From positions 310,001 through 374,000 of the forward strand of contig NZ_JABFTX010000001.1 in assembly GCF_021404305.1 (NCBI RefSeq): a stretch of 64,000 nucleotides of DNA, in the 5' to 3' direction. Below the pieces are notes generated by a model. The model was not told the DNA's origin and did not search any database. It saw only the letters and a list, made by a program, of their open reading frames with translations. The position numbers and the translations under genes were made by a program. This document shows, piece by piece, positions 34,134-45,367 of the stretch. Source of the DNA: Billgrantia ethanolica. GTDB taxonomy: Bacteria; Pseudomonadota; Gammaproteobacteria; Pseudomonadales; Halomonadaceae. Numbering within the stretch: the first letter of the stretch is position 1; every line of letters starts with the position of its first letter.

Positions 34134-35567
34134 ATGAAGCCATTGACGCGACAGGTCTCTCTTTGGGCGCTGCTTGTGGCCATGCTGCTGTCATGGCAGT
34201 CTGCCGTTGCCCGCGAGCTGCCCGATTTCACCGTGCTGGTCGAGCAGGCGGCCCCCGGCGTGGTCAACATCTCGACTACCCGCATGATGCCGGGGCGCAC
34301 TCAGGGGTTCGAAGATTTCGGCGGACAGGACATTCCGGACATCTTCCGCCACTTCTTCGGCGACCGTTTCCCGGCGCCGCCCGGTGGGGGAGGCGGTGGG
34401 CCGGGCCGGGGACAAGAGCGCCAATCCCTGGGCTCCGGTTTCATCATCAGTGAAGATGGCTATATCCTCACCAATGCCCACGTGGTAGACGGAGCCGACG
34501 AAATCCTCGTGCGTCTCAACGACCGCCGCGAGCTCGAAGCCGAGCTGATCGGTGCGGATAGCCAAACCGACGTGGCGCTGCTCAAGGTCGATGCTTCCGA
34601 CCTGCCGACGCTGCGCATGGGGGATTCCGACCGGCTGCGCGTAGGCGAATGGGTGGCGGCCATCGGTTCGCCGTTCGGTTTCGACCACTCGGTGACTGCG
34701 GGTATCATCAGCGCCATCAATCGTACCCTGCCGCGCGATGCCTACGTGCCTTTCATCCAGACCGACGTTGCCATCAATCCAGGAAACTCCGGTGGGCCGC
34801 TGTTCAATCTCGACGGCGAGGTCGTGGGCATCAATGCGCAGATTTTCACCCGTAGCGGCGGCTTCATGGGCGTGTCGTTCGCGATTCCCATCAACGTGGC
34901 CATGGACGTCGCCAATCAGCTGCGGGATGACGGCCGCGTGCGTCGCGGCTGGCTCGGCGTGATGATCCAGCCGGTATCGCGCGACCTGGCCGAGTCGTTC
35001 GGCATGGACAGCGCCAGCGGTGCTCTGATTGCCGACCTCGACCCCGAAGGTCCGGCCGCGCGTGCCGGGCTGCAGGCGGGTGACATCGTGCTCGAGGTCG
35101 ACGGCGAGGAGGTCGAGCGTTCGCGCAACCTGCCGCGCCTGATCGGGCGGGTCACGCCGGGCAACGATGCCGAATTGACCATCATGCGTGACGGTGAGCG
35201 CCAGGAGATTGCCGTCACCATCGGCGACTGGCCGGATAGCGAGCAGACCGAGCAGGCGCGCCGCGGCGGTGAATCCGATGCTCAGGCCCGCCTGGGCATC
35301 GCCGTGGCCGAGCTCGAGGATGCCGAGCGTCAGCGGCTCGGCATCGACAGCGGAGTGGTGGTGCGTGAGGTCGACCCCCGTGGGGCGGCTGCCGATGCCG
35401 GCATTCGGCCTGGTGACGTGATCGTAAGCATCGATCATCATGCCGTGGAGGAGCCAGCTCAGCTGCGCGAGCTGGTCGAAAGATTGCCTGGTGATCGCGC
35501 CGTGCCGGTGCGTCTCTACCGTGAGGGACGCTCACTGTTCGTGGCACTGCGTCTGGGCAACGGCTAA
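34134..35567 (+). CDS. mucD: Periplasmic serine protease/chaperone MucD (DegP/DegQ family)
   Basis: HtrA protease degrading misfolded envelope proteins. It is 477 aa with signal peptide ending at about residue 26. The catalytic triad is visible as His116 (LTNAHVVDG), Asp146 (QTDVALLKVD) and Ser219 (PGNSGGPLF). Two PDZ domains follow (about 258-345 and 380-470). A Gly-rich loop (PPGGGGGGPGRG) precedes the protease core. It is the last gene of the sigma-E module, preceded by the 19-bp repeat array, and ends at a strong terminator. Confidence 0.95.
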   Translation: MKPLTRQVSLWALLVAMLLSWQSAVARELPDFTVLVEQAAPGVVNISTTRMMPGRTQGFEDFGGQDIPDIFRHFFGDRFPAPPGGGGGGPGRGQERQSLGSGFIISEDGYILTNAHVVDGADEILVRLNDRRELEAELIGADSQTDVALLKVDASDLPTLRMGDSDRLRVGEWVAAIGSPFGFDHSVTAGIISAINRTLPRDAYVPFIQTDVAINPGNSGGPLFNLDGEVVGINAQIFTRSGGFMGVSFAIPINVAMDVANQLRDDGRVRRGWLGVMIQPVSRDLAESFGMDSASGALIADLDPEGPAARAGLQAGDIVLEVDGEEVERSRNLPRLIGRVTPGNDAELTIMRDGERQEIAVTIGDWPDSEQTEQARRGGESDAQARLGIAVAELEDAERQRLGIDSGVVVREVDPRGAAADAGIRPGDVIVSIDHHAVEEPAQLRELVERLPGDRAVPVRLYREGRSLFVALRLGNG

Positions 35568-35595
35568 GCAGCGGCCAAGGCCACCGGCCATCGCG

Positions 35596-35634
35596 ACGAC
35601 ACCTCCCGCTCGTGCGGGAGGTGTCGTCGTTTTT
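35596..35634 (+). terminator. Terminator of mucD
   Basis: 14-bp perfect stem (ACGACACCTCCCGC / GCGGGAGGTGTCGT) with a 4-base loop followed within two bases by TTTTT. It is the longest terminator stem in the window. Confidence 0.95.
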
Positions 35635-35673
35635 GCCGCTGCATGCGGCTGTGCTGTCCAACCCTTGGCCATG

Positions 35674-35690
35674 CCGGTACAATACCGGCC
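35674..35690 (+). promoter_or_regulatory. Candidate lepA promoter with -10 inside an inverted repeat
   Basis: GCCGGTA-CAA-TACCGGC, a perfect 7-bp dyad, encloses a good -10 hexamer TACAAT (35679-35684), 85 bp before lepA. The -35 is weak. Confidence 0.4.
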
Positions 35691-35768
35691 ATTGAATTCA
35701 TATGACGTGAACGGGCGCCGACCTAGATTGCCGCTGCCGCGCTCGTGTCGAATACCGGACTGGGTTAG

Positions 35769-37586
<1,818 letters not shown>

Positions 37587-37599
37587 GACCGGCGATAAC

Positions 37600-38403
37600 A
37601 TGGATTTCTCTTTGCTACTGGTGGTGGCAGTCGCCATCACTGGATTGATCTGGCTGCTCGATCTGGTTTGGTGGCGGCCGGCGCGTCGCCGTAAACTGGC
37701 CGCCGTGGAGGCGGGCACTACGGAAGGGCTCGACGAGGCCTCCCGCGAGCGGGCCATGAAGGAGCCCTGGCCGGTCGACTATGCGCGCTCGTTCTTTCCG
37801 GTATTGCTGGTCGTCCTGCTATTGCGCAGCTTCCTGGTGGAGCCGTTCCAGATCCCCTCGGGCTCCATGCGTCCGACCCTGGAAGTGGGCGACTTCATCC
37901 TGGTCAACAAGTTCACCTATGGTTTGCGTCTGCCGGTGACCCACACGCGTATCGTCGAGTTGGGTGAGCCCGAGCGTGGCGACGTCATGGTGTTCCGTTT
38001 TCCCAGCGAGCCCTCGGTGAACTTCATCAAGCGTGTGGTGGGGCTGCCGGGCGATACCGTGCGCTACGAAGACAAGCAGCTGTACGTCAACGGCGAGCCC
38101 GTGCCCAAGCGCGTGCTGGACGAAGCGCCGCCCACCGCGCCGGGCGAGTGGCTGCTGGAGGAGCGCCTGGGCGAGGTCAGTCATCGTATCTACAATAATC
38201 CACGTGACCCGGGCCCTCGCGTACGCGAGATCGTGGTGCCCGAGGGTCATTACTTCACCATGGGCGACAACCGAGACCACTCCAACGACAGCCGCTACTG
38301 GGGCTTCGTACCCGAGGAGAACGTCGTCGGCCGAGCCTTTGCCGTATGGATGCACTGGGACGGTGGCCTGCCCAGTTTCACCCAGGCTCGCCGCATCCAT
38401 TGA
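37600..38403 (+). CDS. lepB: Signal peptidase I
   Basis: Inner-membrane enzyme that removes signal peptides from exported proteins. It is 267 aa with two N-terminal spans (residues 4-22 and 64-80). Catalytic Ser89 lies in IPSGSMRPTL and general-base Lys144 in FIKRVVGLPGD; box E is MGDNRDHSNDSR. It starts 13 nt after lepA. Confidence 0.96.
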   Translation: MDFSLLLVVAVAITGLIWLLDLVWWRPARRRKLAAVEAGTTEGLDEASRERAMKEPWPVDYARSFFPVLLVVLLLRSFLVEPFQIPSGSMRPTLEVGDFILVNKFTYGLRLPVTHTRIVELGEPERGDVMVFRFPSEPSVNFIKRVVGLPGDTVRYEDKQLYVNGEPVPKRVLDEAPPTAPGEWLLEERLGEVSHRIYNNPRDPGPRVREIVVPEGHYFTMGDNRDHSNDSRYWGFVPEENVVGRAFAVWMHWDGGLPSFTQARRIH

Positions 38404-38427
38404 TGGATCAGCAATAACAGGAATTTC

Positions 38428-39120
38428 GTGAGCAAATCCCTTTCCGCCTTCAGCCGCCGCATCGGCCACGCTTTCAGCGACATCACGCTGCTGGAACTGG
38501 CCATGACGCACCGTAGCTTTGGGGGCCAGAACAACGAGCGGCTCGAGTTTCTCGGCGACTCCATCGTCAACTTCGTGATTGCCGAGGCACTCTACGAGCG
38601 TTTTCCTCAGGCTCGCGAAGGTCAGCTTTCGCGCCTGCGGGCGCGCCTGGTTCGCGGCCAGACCCTGGCCGAACTGGCCCGGGAGATGTCGTTCGGCGAG
38701 TGCCTGCGGCTTGGCTCGGGTGAGATGAAGAGCGGCGGTCATCGGCGCGATTCGATCCTGGCCGATGCGGTGGAAGCCGTGCTTGGCGCCATCTATCTCG
38801 ATGCCGGCATGGACGTGGCGCGCACCCGGGTGCTGGCGTGGTACGCCGAGCGTCTGGAGTCGATCGATCTGCAGGATACTCAGAAGGATCCCAAGACCCG
38901 GCTGCAGGAGTTCCTGCAGTCGCGCCAGTCGCCGCTGCCGCGCTACGATGTGGTGTCCGTCGAGGGCGAGGCACATGACCAGACCTTTACGGTCGAGTGT
39001 CACGTCGAACTGCTGGCGACGCATACCCTGGGTACCGGCTCCAGTCGCCGTCATGCCGAGCAGCAGGCCGCCGAGCTTGCCCTGCTCCAGCTCGAAAACC
39101 AGAAGGGGGCGAAATCATGA
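38428..39120 (+). CDS. rnc: Ribonuclease III
   Basis: Double-strand-specific RNase that processes rRNA and mRNA. 230 aa from a GTG start at 38428. The signature [12 protein letters not shown] (with Glu40 and Asp44) and [15 protein letters not shown] form the catalytic domain. A C-terminal double-stranded RNA-binding domain is visible as [13 protein letters not shown] to [14 protein letters not shown]. The stop overlaps the era start (ATGA). Confidence 0.96.
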   Translation: MSKSLSAFSRRIGHAFSDITLLELAMTHRSFGGQNNERLEFLGDSIVNFVIAEALYERFPQAREGQLSRLRARLVRGQTLAELAREMSFGECLRLGSGEMKSGGHRRDSILADAVEAVLGAIYLDAGMDVARTRVLAWYAERLESIDLQDTQKDPKTRLQEFLQSRQSPLPRYDVVSVEGEAHDQTFTVECHVELLATHTLGTGSSRRHAEQQAAELALLQLENQKGAKS

Positions 39121-40016
39121 GCCAGACCTGTGGCTTCGTGGCCATCGTCGGTCGTCCCAACGTCGGCAAGTCGACGCTGATGAACCGCATCCTCGGCCAG
39201 AAGATATCGATCACCTCGCGTCGCCCGCAGACGACCCGCCATCAGGTCATGGGGATCAAGACCGAGGGCGAGGCGCAGTTCATCTACGTCGACACGCCGG
39301 GTATCCATATTCTGGGTCGCGATCGCAACAAGGCGATCAACCGATTCATGAACCAGGCCGCTACTCAGGCCCTGCGCGATGTCGATTGCGTGGTCTTCAT
39401 CATCGACCGCACGCGCTGGACCGACGAGGACCAGGTGGTGCTGTCGCGTCTGGAGCACGTCCAGGCGCCGGTGATCCTGGCCGTCAACAAGGTCGACCGG
39501 CTCGAGGACAAGAGCACGCTGCTGCCGTGGCTGGCCGAGGTCGGCGCGCGCCGCGACTTTGCCGCCATCATCCCCGTTTCCGCCAAGCACGGTACCAACG
39601 TACCGGAGCTGGAGGCGGAGGTCGCCAAGCATCTGCCCGAGGGCATCCACCACTTCCCCGACGACCAGGTCACCGACAGGAGCCAGCGCTTCCTGGCGGC
39701 GGAACTGGTGCGCGAGAAGATCATGCGTCAGCTCGGCGACGAGTTGCCCTATCAGGTGACGGTCGAGATCGAGGAGTTCCGCGACGAGGGTAGGGTGGTG
39801 CACATCAGCGCCCTGATCCTGGTGGAGCGCGCCGGCCAGAAGAAGATCCTCATCGGAGACAAGGGCGAGCGGATCAAGAACATCGGTCGTGAGGCGCGGC
39901 TCGACATGGAGCGTGCGCTCGACGCCAAGGTGATGCTCAATCTCTGGGTCAAGGTGAAGCGCGGCTGGTCGGACGACGAGAGAGCGCTGAAGAGCCTCGG
40001 CTACGACCTGGACTGA
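39117..40016 (+). CDS. era: GTPase Era
   Basis: Ribosome-assembly GTPase binding the 3' end of 16S rRNA. 299 aa from the ATG at 39117, overlapping the rnc stop; the frame extends upstream only inside rnc. G1 is GRPNVGKST (residues 12-20), G2 region [14 protein letters not shown]3 DTPGI and G4 NKVD. The C-terminal KH domain is visible as [20 protein letters not shown]. Confidence 0.96.
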   Translation: MSQTCGFVAIVGRPNVGKSTLMNRILGQKISITSRRPQTTRHQVMGIKTEGEAQFIYVDTPGIHILGRDRNKAINRFMNQAATQALRDVDCVVFIIDRTRWTDEDQVVLSRLEHVQAPVILAVNKVDRLEDKSTLLPWLAEVGARRDFAAIIPVSAKHGTNVPELEAEVAKHLPEGIHHFPDDQVTDRSQRFLAAELVREKIMRQLGDELPYQVTVEIEEFRDEGRVVHISALILVERAGQKKILIGDKGERIKNIGREARLDMERALDAKVMLNLWVKVKRGWSDDERALKSLGYDLD

Positions 40017-40065
40017 TACTTCCGAACCTGTCTGCGCTTGCCCTCTCTCGTTCAGGCGATTCATC

Positions 40066-40767
40066 ATGCAGCCGCAGCCGGCCTTTCTTCTCCACAAGCG
40101 TCCCTATCGCGAGACCAGCGCTCTGGTCGAGCTGCTGACCCTCGAGCACGGTCGCGTGCGGGCGGTGGCCCAGGGCGTGCAGCGTCCGGGCTCACGCTCG
40201 CGGGGCAGGCTGCAGCCCTTTGCCCCGCTGCACGTCACCTGGGTGGGAGAAGGGGAGCTCAAGCGTCTGCGCCTGATGGAGAGTCGTGGCGCGGCGGCGC
40301 TGCTGGCCGGGGAAGGGCTACTGTGCGGACTTTACGCCAATGAACTGCTGACGCGAACGCTGCCGGTGGAGCTGCCCGTACCGGACGTGTTCGCTTTTTA
40401 TACGGCCCTGCTCGAGGCACTGCCGCGTCCCGATGGGCGTGCCATGGCGCTGCGGCGCCTGGAGTTCACGCTGCTCGATGCGCTGGACGCCATGCCGCGC
40501 TACACCACGCCCGAAGGCGAGGAGCTGGACCCCCAGGGACGCTACCGTTTCGATGCCGCCTCGCGCGCCTTCATACCCGGCTCGCCAGGGATCGATGGTC
40601 GCACCCTGCGCTTGCTGGCCGGCGGCGACTGGGCGGCTCCCGGGCTGGCCGGCCCGGCCAAGGCGGTGGCGCGGGCGGCGTTGGCGCCTTTGCTTGGCAC
40701 GCGGCCGCTGCGTTCCCGTGAGCTGATGCGTCAGCTTGCCGAGCGGCGCCGCCCCCCCTCACACTGA
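40066..40767 (+). CDS. recO: DNA repair protein RecO
   Basis: Recombination mediator that helps load RecA with RecR. It is 233 aa. The N-terminal OB-fold has [20 protein letters not shown] and the [19 protein letters not shown] segment typical of RecO. The C-terminal helical domain has [10 protein letters not shown]. It lies 49 nt after era in the conserved rnc-era-recO-pdxJ order. Confidence 0.93.
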   Translation: MQPQPAFLLHKRPYRETSALVELLTLEHGRVRAVAQGVQRPGSRSRGRLQPFAPLHVTWVGEGELKRLRLMESRGAAALLAGEGLLCGLYANELLTRTLPVELPVPDVFAFYTALLEALPRPDGRAMALRRLEFTLLDALDAMPRYTTPEGEELDPQGRYRFDAASRAFIPGSPGIDGRTLRLLAGGDWAAPGLAGPAKAVARAALAPLLGTRPLRSRELMRQLAERRRPPSH

Positions 40768-40799
40768 CCCATTCATTCGACCAGCCGCTGGAGGCCACC

Positions 40800-41594
40800 A
40801 TGCATCCCCCGCGCATTCTGCTTGGCGTCAACATCGACCACATTGCCACGCTGCGTCAGGCGCGCGGCACGCGCTATCCCGATCCGGTTCAGGCAGCGCT
40901 GCTGGCAGAGGAAGCCGGCGCCGACGGTATCACCGTGCACCTGCGAGAAGATCGGCGACACATCCAGACGCGCGACGTGCGCCTGCTGGCCGAAGTGCTC
41001 AATACGCGCATGAACCTGGAGATGGCCGTCACCGAGGAGATGCTGGTGCTGGCCGAGGAGGTGCGCCCGGCGCACGTTTGCCTGGTTCCCGAGAAACGCG
41101 AGGAGCTGACTACCGAAGGTGGGCTGGACGTGGTGGGCAACTTTGCTGCCGTAGCCGATGCCTGCCGACGTCTGGCGGCGGCGGACTGCGAGGTTTCCCT
41201 GTTCATCGATCCCGAGCCGAGTCAGATCGAAGCGGCCAAGCGCGCCGGGGCGCCGGTCATCGAACTGCATACCGGGACCTATGCCGAGCGCTCCGGGCAG
41301 GCGGCGCGCGAGGAGCACGCGCGGTTGACGGCGGCGACGGAGATGGCACTCGAGCTGGGGCTGACGGTGAATGCCGGGCATGGGTTGAACTACCACAACG
41401 TCGAGGCGATCGCTGCCATTCCGGGCCTGCACGAACTCAATATCGGCCATGCCATCATTGCCCGGGCGCTGTTCGTCGGGCTCAAGGAGGCAGTGGCCGA
41501 GATGAAACGGCTGATCATCGCCGGGCAGGAGGCGGGCTTCGTCGCTTCGCTCGAAGAGCACGACCATGATCATGAGCATGACGACAACGATTGA
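40800..41594 (+). CDS. pdxJ: Pyridoxine 5'-phosphate synthase with acidic His-rich tail
   Basis: Last step of the DXP-dependent vitamin B6 pathway, joining amino-acetone phosphate with deoxyxylulose 5-phosphate. It is 264 aa. Motifs are [62 protein letters not shown] and [11 protein letters not shown]. Residues 252-264 form an Asp/His/Glu tail ([13 protein letters not shown]) beyond the conserved core, possibly metal-binding. GGAGG lies upstream of the ATG. Confidence 0.96.
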   Translation: MHPPRILLGVNIDHIATLRQARGTRYPDPVQAALLAEEAGADGITVHLREDRRHIQTRDVRLLAEVLNTRMNLEMAVTEEMLVLAEEVRPAHVCLVPEKREELTTEGGLDVVGNFAAVADACRRLAAADCEVSLFIDPEPSQIEAAKRAGAPVIELHTGTYAERSGQAAREEHARLTAATEMALELGLTVNAGHGLNYHNVEAIAAIPGLHELNIGHAIIARALFVGLKEAVAEMKRLIIAGQEAGFVASLEEHDHDHEHDDND

Positions 41595-41643
41595 CCCCGG
41601 TGCCGATAACGCCGACGGTCGGGGCTAGACGACGAAGCAAGGC

Positions 41644-44352
41644 TCATTTGGCGGTGCTGGGTGGCGCTTCCTGGCGCTGGGCATGCCACTCGCTGAGCCT
41701 GTCCATGGCGCTGAACAGGTCTTCCAGCAGCGACGCGACCTCCGACATTCCCCGCGAACGCAGCCGCGTCTCCAGGGTTTCGGCAACCAGGGCCAGCTCG
41801 GGTGCGCCGCAGTAGCGGCAGGCGCCGTTGAGGGCATGCACGGCATCCAGCAGCGCCTCGGAATCGCCTCTGGCCAGTGCTACACGCAGCTGTTCGAGAG
41901 TGTCGGGCAGTGAGGCCGCTAGCTCGCCGAGCAGTTCATAGGCCAGGCTCTCGCTGCCATTCGCCAGTCGCGTGCCCAGCTCCAGGTCGACGACTGCCAG
42001 GTCCGCGGCGACGTCTTTTTCACGTCCCGCTGGCAAGGCAGGGGCGGGAGCGTTAGCGGGGAGTGGCGGCACGAAGCCGAGATGGCGCTGCAGGATGGTT
42101 TCGAGGCGATTGGAGTCCACCGGCTTGATCAGAATTTCCTGCATGCCGGCCGCCTGGAGGCGCGTTCGCTCGCTGTCGTGAGCATGAGCGGTCACGGCGA
42201 TGATGGGGCAGCGCGCCCAGTGCCCACCCAATCGGCGCAACGCCTGGGTCGCTTCGACGCCGTCCATTCCCGGCATGCGGATGTCCATCAGCACCAGATG
42301 AAAGGTCTCGCCTTCGGCCAGGGCCAAGGCTTCTTCGCCGCTGCCGGCTTCGGCCAGCTCCAGGCCGGGTCGCTGCAGCAGTTCGCGCAGCAGTCGCCGG
42401 TTGATCGTATTGTCGTCCACCACCAGGATTCGTGCCTTGTGCTGCCGTTGCGCTTCGATGGCGGGGCGACGCTGCGCCGAGTTGCAGCGGCGCAATGCAT
42501 CGGCAAGGGCTTGGCGTGAAACCGGCTTGCACAGAATCTCACAGCCGCGTGGCAGGTGCAGGTCGGGCAGCTCCAGCGGCGCCATGTTGATCAGCAGCAG
42601 TGCCGGGCAGGGGCAGGCCTGGAGCCGAGCGCGCCACTCCTCGACCACATCGGCATTCAGTTCGGTGGGGAGCGCGGCGACGAGCAGCGCGGGGGCGGGC
42701 GGCAGCAGATCCGGCTGGTGAATTTCTTCCACCTGCCCACCCCACAGGGTGAGCAAATGGTTCAGTGCGTGGCGGGTCGGGGCATGGGGCTCGAAGAGGG
42801 CGACCCGGCTGCCGTCCAGGATGTCGTCGCTTGTCTCGATGCCGTTGCCCACGACGTCCAGCGGCAGGGTGAAGGAGAAGGTCGAACCGCGCGAGGGCTC
42901 GCTCTCCACGGTGATCTGTCCTCCCATCTGTTCGACCAACTGCCGACTGATGGCCAGGCCAAGGCCAGAACCGCCGTATTGCCGGGGATGGCTGGCGGCG
43001 GCCTGGCGGAAAGCCTGGAAGAGATTGTGCTGCTCCTGCGACGTGAGTCCGATGCCGGTATCGCTGATGCTGACACGCAGGAGAACGTGTTCGTCGTCGG
43101 GTTGTTCCTCAACCATGACTCGAACGATGACCTCGCCCTGCTCGGTGAACTTGAGAGCGTTGTGGGTCAGATTGGTCAGTACTTGACGAATGCGCAGCGG
43201 GTCGCCGCGCAGCGGCGAGGGCACGTCGTCGTAGACCAGGCCCAGCAGATGGAGCCCTTTCTGATGGGCCAGCGGAGCCTGAAGCGCGAGCGCCTCGTCA
43301 ACCAGCGAGACCATGTCCAGCTCAGCGCGATCCAGCTCCAGACGGCCAGCTTCCATGCGCGAGAAGTCCAGCACGTCATTGACCAGAGCCAGCAGGTTGT
43401 CGCAGGCGACCTGCACCTGATCGAGCCACTCGCGCTGACGCGGTTCCAGTCGCGAGCGTCCCAGCAGCCGACAGAAGCCGACGATGCCGTTGAGTGGGGT
43501 GCGGATCTCGTGACTCATGCTGGCCAGGAACTCGGACTTGATACGGTTGGCTTCCAGCGCTCTGCGGTGTGCCAGGTCGAGCTCGATGTTCTTGATCTCG
43601 ATGGTTTCCATCGATTCTTCCAGCTCGGACGTGGTCTGCTCGATCTGGCGTTGCGTGTTCTCCCGGGATTGCTGCATCTCGTCGCCCAGGGCGTTCACGT
43701 GACGCGCCAGGCGGCGCAGCTCCGGGGCGCCCTCTTCCGGCAGGCGGATATCCAGGTCGCCGCTGCGCAGGCGTCTCAGCGCTTCGGCGGCGTTGTCCAG
43801 GCTGGAGTCGAGCCGGCGGCCCAGGGCGGAGGCAATCACGAACAGCAGTAGCCCCAGCAGCAGCAGCCCCAGGCCAGCAGTGGCCAGACGCCGATAGTAA
43901 TCCAGCGTGAGCGCGCGGGTGTCGATGTCCAGTTCCAGCCACGCCTGAGGCATGGCGGTGACCTCGCCATTGGCCATGGCCAGGGGCATCATCAGCCGCC
44001 ACAAATCGCCGCTGGTGTCGAGTTGCGTCGTGTGCGGCGGCGAGGTGGCCACCTGGGCGCGATTGCGGCCCATCTCCAGCTCGATCAGACCTTCATCGGT
44101 GTAGATACCGACACCGCGTGTCTCCTCGATTTCCAGCAGGCGCCGGGCCATGCCGTCGAGCCGGGACTGGGCTCCATCGAACAGAGCCTGTGCCATTTCC
44201 GGATTCTGCTGCTCGACAGCGGTGACGATGCGGTCACGCAGGGCCGCCTTGCGCCACTCGGTATCCTGCTTGAGCAGGAAGATGCTTATGAGCAATAGAA
44301 CCAGCAGGGGAAGACACAGGATCCATAGTGTCAGGCGATTTCCGAGCGACAT
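41644..44352 (-). CDS. barA: Hybrid sensor histidine kinase BarA/GacS
   Basis: Membrane sensor that phosphorylates UvrY/GacA and so controls Csr/Rsm small RNAs. 902 aa from the ATG at 44352 (AAGGA upstream). Domains in order: TM1 (9-27), periplasmic part, TM2 (159-178), HAMP, histidine kinase with His281 (SMSHEIRTPLNG), HATPase, a degenerate receiver without a phospho-Asp (about 520-630), a receiver with Asp690 and Lys743, and an Hpt domain with His839. It is divergent from cysM, as gacS is in Pseudomonas. Confidence 0.93.
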   Translation of the reverse strand: MSLGNRLTLWILCLPLLVLLLISIFLLKQDTEWRKAALRDRIVTAVEQQNPEMAQALFDGAQSRLDGMARRLLEIEETRGVGIYTDEGLIELEMGRNRAQVATSPPHTTQLDTSGDLWRLMMPLAMANGEVTAMPQAWLELDIDTRALTLDYYRRLATAGLGLLLLGLLLFVIASALGRRLDSSLDNAAEALRRLRSGDLDIRLPEEGAPELRRLARHVNALGDEMQQSRENTQRQIEQTTSELEESMETIEIKNIELDLAHRRALEANRIKSEFLASMSHEIRTPLNGIVGFCRLLGRSRLEPRQREWLDQVQVACDNLLALVNDVLDFSRMEAGRLELDRAELDMVSLVDEALALQAPLAHQKGLHLLGLVYDDVPSPLRGDPLRIRQVLTNLTHNALKFTEQGEVIVRVMVEEQPDDEHVLLRVSISDTGIGLTSQEQHNLFQAFRQAAASHPRQYGGSGLGLAISRQLVEQMGGQITVESEPSRGSTFSFTLPLDVVGNGIETSDDILDGSRVALFEPHAPTRHALNHLLTLWGGQVEEIHQPDLLPPAPALLVAALPTELNADVVEEWRARLQACPCPALLLINMAPLELPDLHLPRGCEILCKPVSRQALADALRRCNSAQRRPAIEAQRQHKARILVVDDNTINRRLLRELLQRPGLELAEAGSGEEALALAEGETFHLVLMDIRMPGMDGVEATQALRRLGGHWARCPIIAVTAHAHDSERTRLQAAGMQEILIKPVDSNRLETILQRHLGFVPPLPANAPAPALPAGREKDVAADLAVVDLELGTRLANGSESLAYELLGELAASLPDTLEQLRVALARGDSEALLDAVHALNGACRYCGAPELALVAETLETRLRSRGMSEVASLLEDLFSAMDRLSEWHAQRQEAPPSTAK

Positions 44353-44469
44353 CGACGTTCCTTGATAACGGGCCAGCGCTTTCAGTATGCCACATTGACG
44401 GGGCATGCCTGTCCAGTCGATGACGGCGCGGATATACTACGGAAAAGACGTTAGCCTAAGGACGCTTAC

Positions 44470-45366
44470 ATGCAGTTCCCCACCATCGAGGATGTCGTCG
44501 GCCACACGCCGCTGGTGCGACTCAAGCGAATCACCGCGGGACGCAACAACACGCTGCTCGCCAAGCTCGAGGGCAACAATCCAGCAGGCTCGGTCAAGGA
44601 CCGTCCGGCGCTGTCGATGCTCGAGCAGGCAGAGGCGCGCGGCGACATCACGCCGGGCGATACGCTGATCGAAGCCACCTCCGGCAACACCGGCATCGCT
44701 CTGGCCATGGCGGCTGCCATCAAGGGCTACCGCATGGTGCTGATCATGCCCGACAGCGCCTCCAGCGAGCGCAAGCAGGCCATGGCCGCCTATGGCGCCA
44801 GACTGATCACCGTGAGCAAGGAGGGCGGCATGGAGGAGGCCCGCGACCTGGCCGAAGCCATGGTGTCGCGGGGCGAAGGCAAACCGCTCAATCAGTTCGC
44901 CAATCCCGACAACCCGCTGGCCCACTATCGCGGCACCGGCCCCGAACTGTGGGAGCAGACCGACGGCACCATCACGCACTTCGTCAGCTCCATGGGTACC
45001 ACCGGTACCATCATGGGCGTGTCGCGCTATCTCAAGGAGCGCAATCCGGAGGTGCAGATCATCGGTCTGCAGCCGGAGGATGGCGCCAGTATCGCCGGTA
45101 TCCGCCGCTGGCCGAAGGAGTACCTGCCGAGCATCTTCGATGCCACCCGTGTCGATCGGGTGCTCGACATCGGCCAGCACGAAGCCGAGGAGCACATGCG
45201 TCGCCTGGCGCGCGAGGAAGGGATTCTGGCCGGTGTCTCCTCCGGCGGTGCCCTGGCCGGTGCGCTGCGCGTCGCCGAAGAGGTCGAGAATGCCGTGATC
45301 GTGTTCATCGTTTGCGATCGCGGCGATCGTTATCTCTCGACTGGGCTGTTCGCCCCGGAGGTTTGA
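44470..45366 (+). CDS. cysM: Cysteine synthase B
   Basis: PLP enzyme making cysteine from O-acetylserine and sulfide or thiosulfate. It is 298 aa. PLP lysine Lys43 lies in NPAGSVKDRPA; other motifs are EATSGNTGIALAMAAAIKGY, MGTTGTIMGVSRYL and GILAGVSSGGALAGAL. The RRWPKEYLPSIFD segment is typical of CysM rather than CysK. It starts cysM-rlmD-relA-mazG-ppc. Confidence 0.95.
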   Translation: MQFPTIEDVVGHTPLVRLKRITAGRNNTLLAKLEGNNPAGSVKDRPALSMLEQAEARGDITPGDTLIEATSGNTGIALAMAAAIKGYRMVLIMPDSASSERKQAMAAYGARLITVSKEGGMEEARDLAEAMVSRGEGKPLNQFANPDNPLAHYRGTGPELWEQTDGTITHFVSSMGTTGTIMGVSRYLKERNPEVQIIGLQPEDGASIAGIRRWPKEYLPSIFDATRVDRVLDIGQHEAEEHMRRLAREEGILAGVSSGGALAGALRVAEEVENAVIVFIVCDRGDRYLSTGLFAPEV

Positions 45367-45367
45367 G

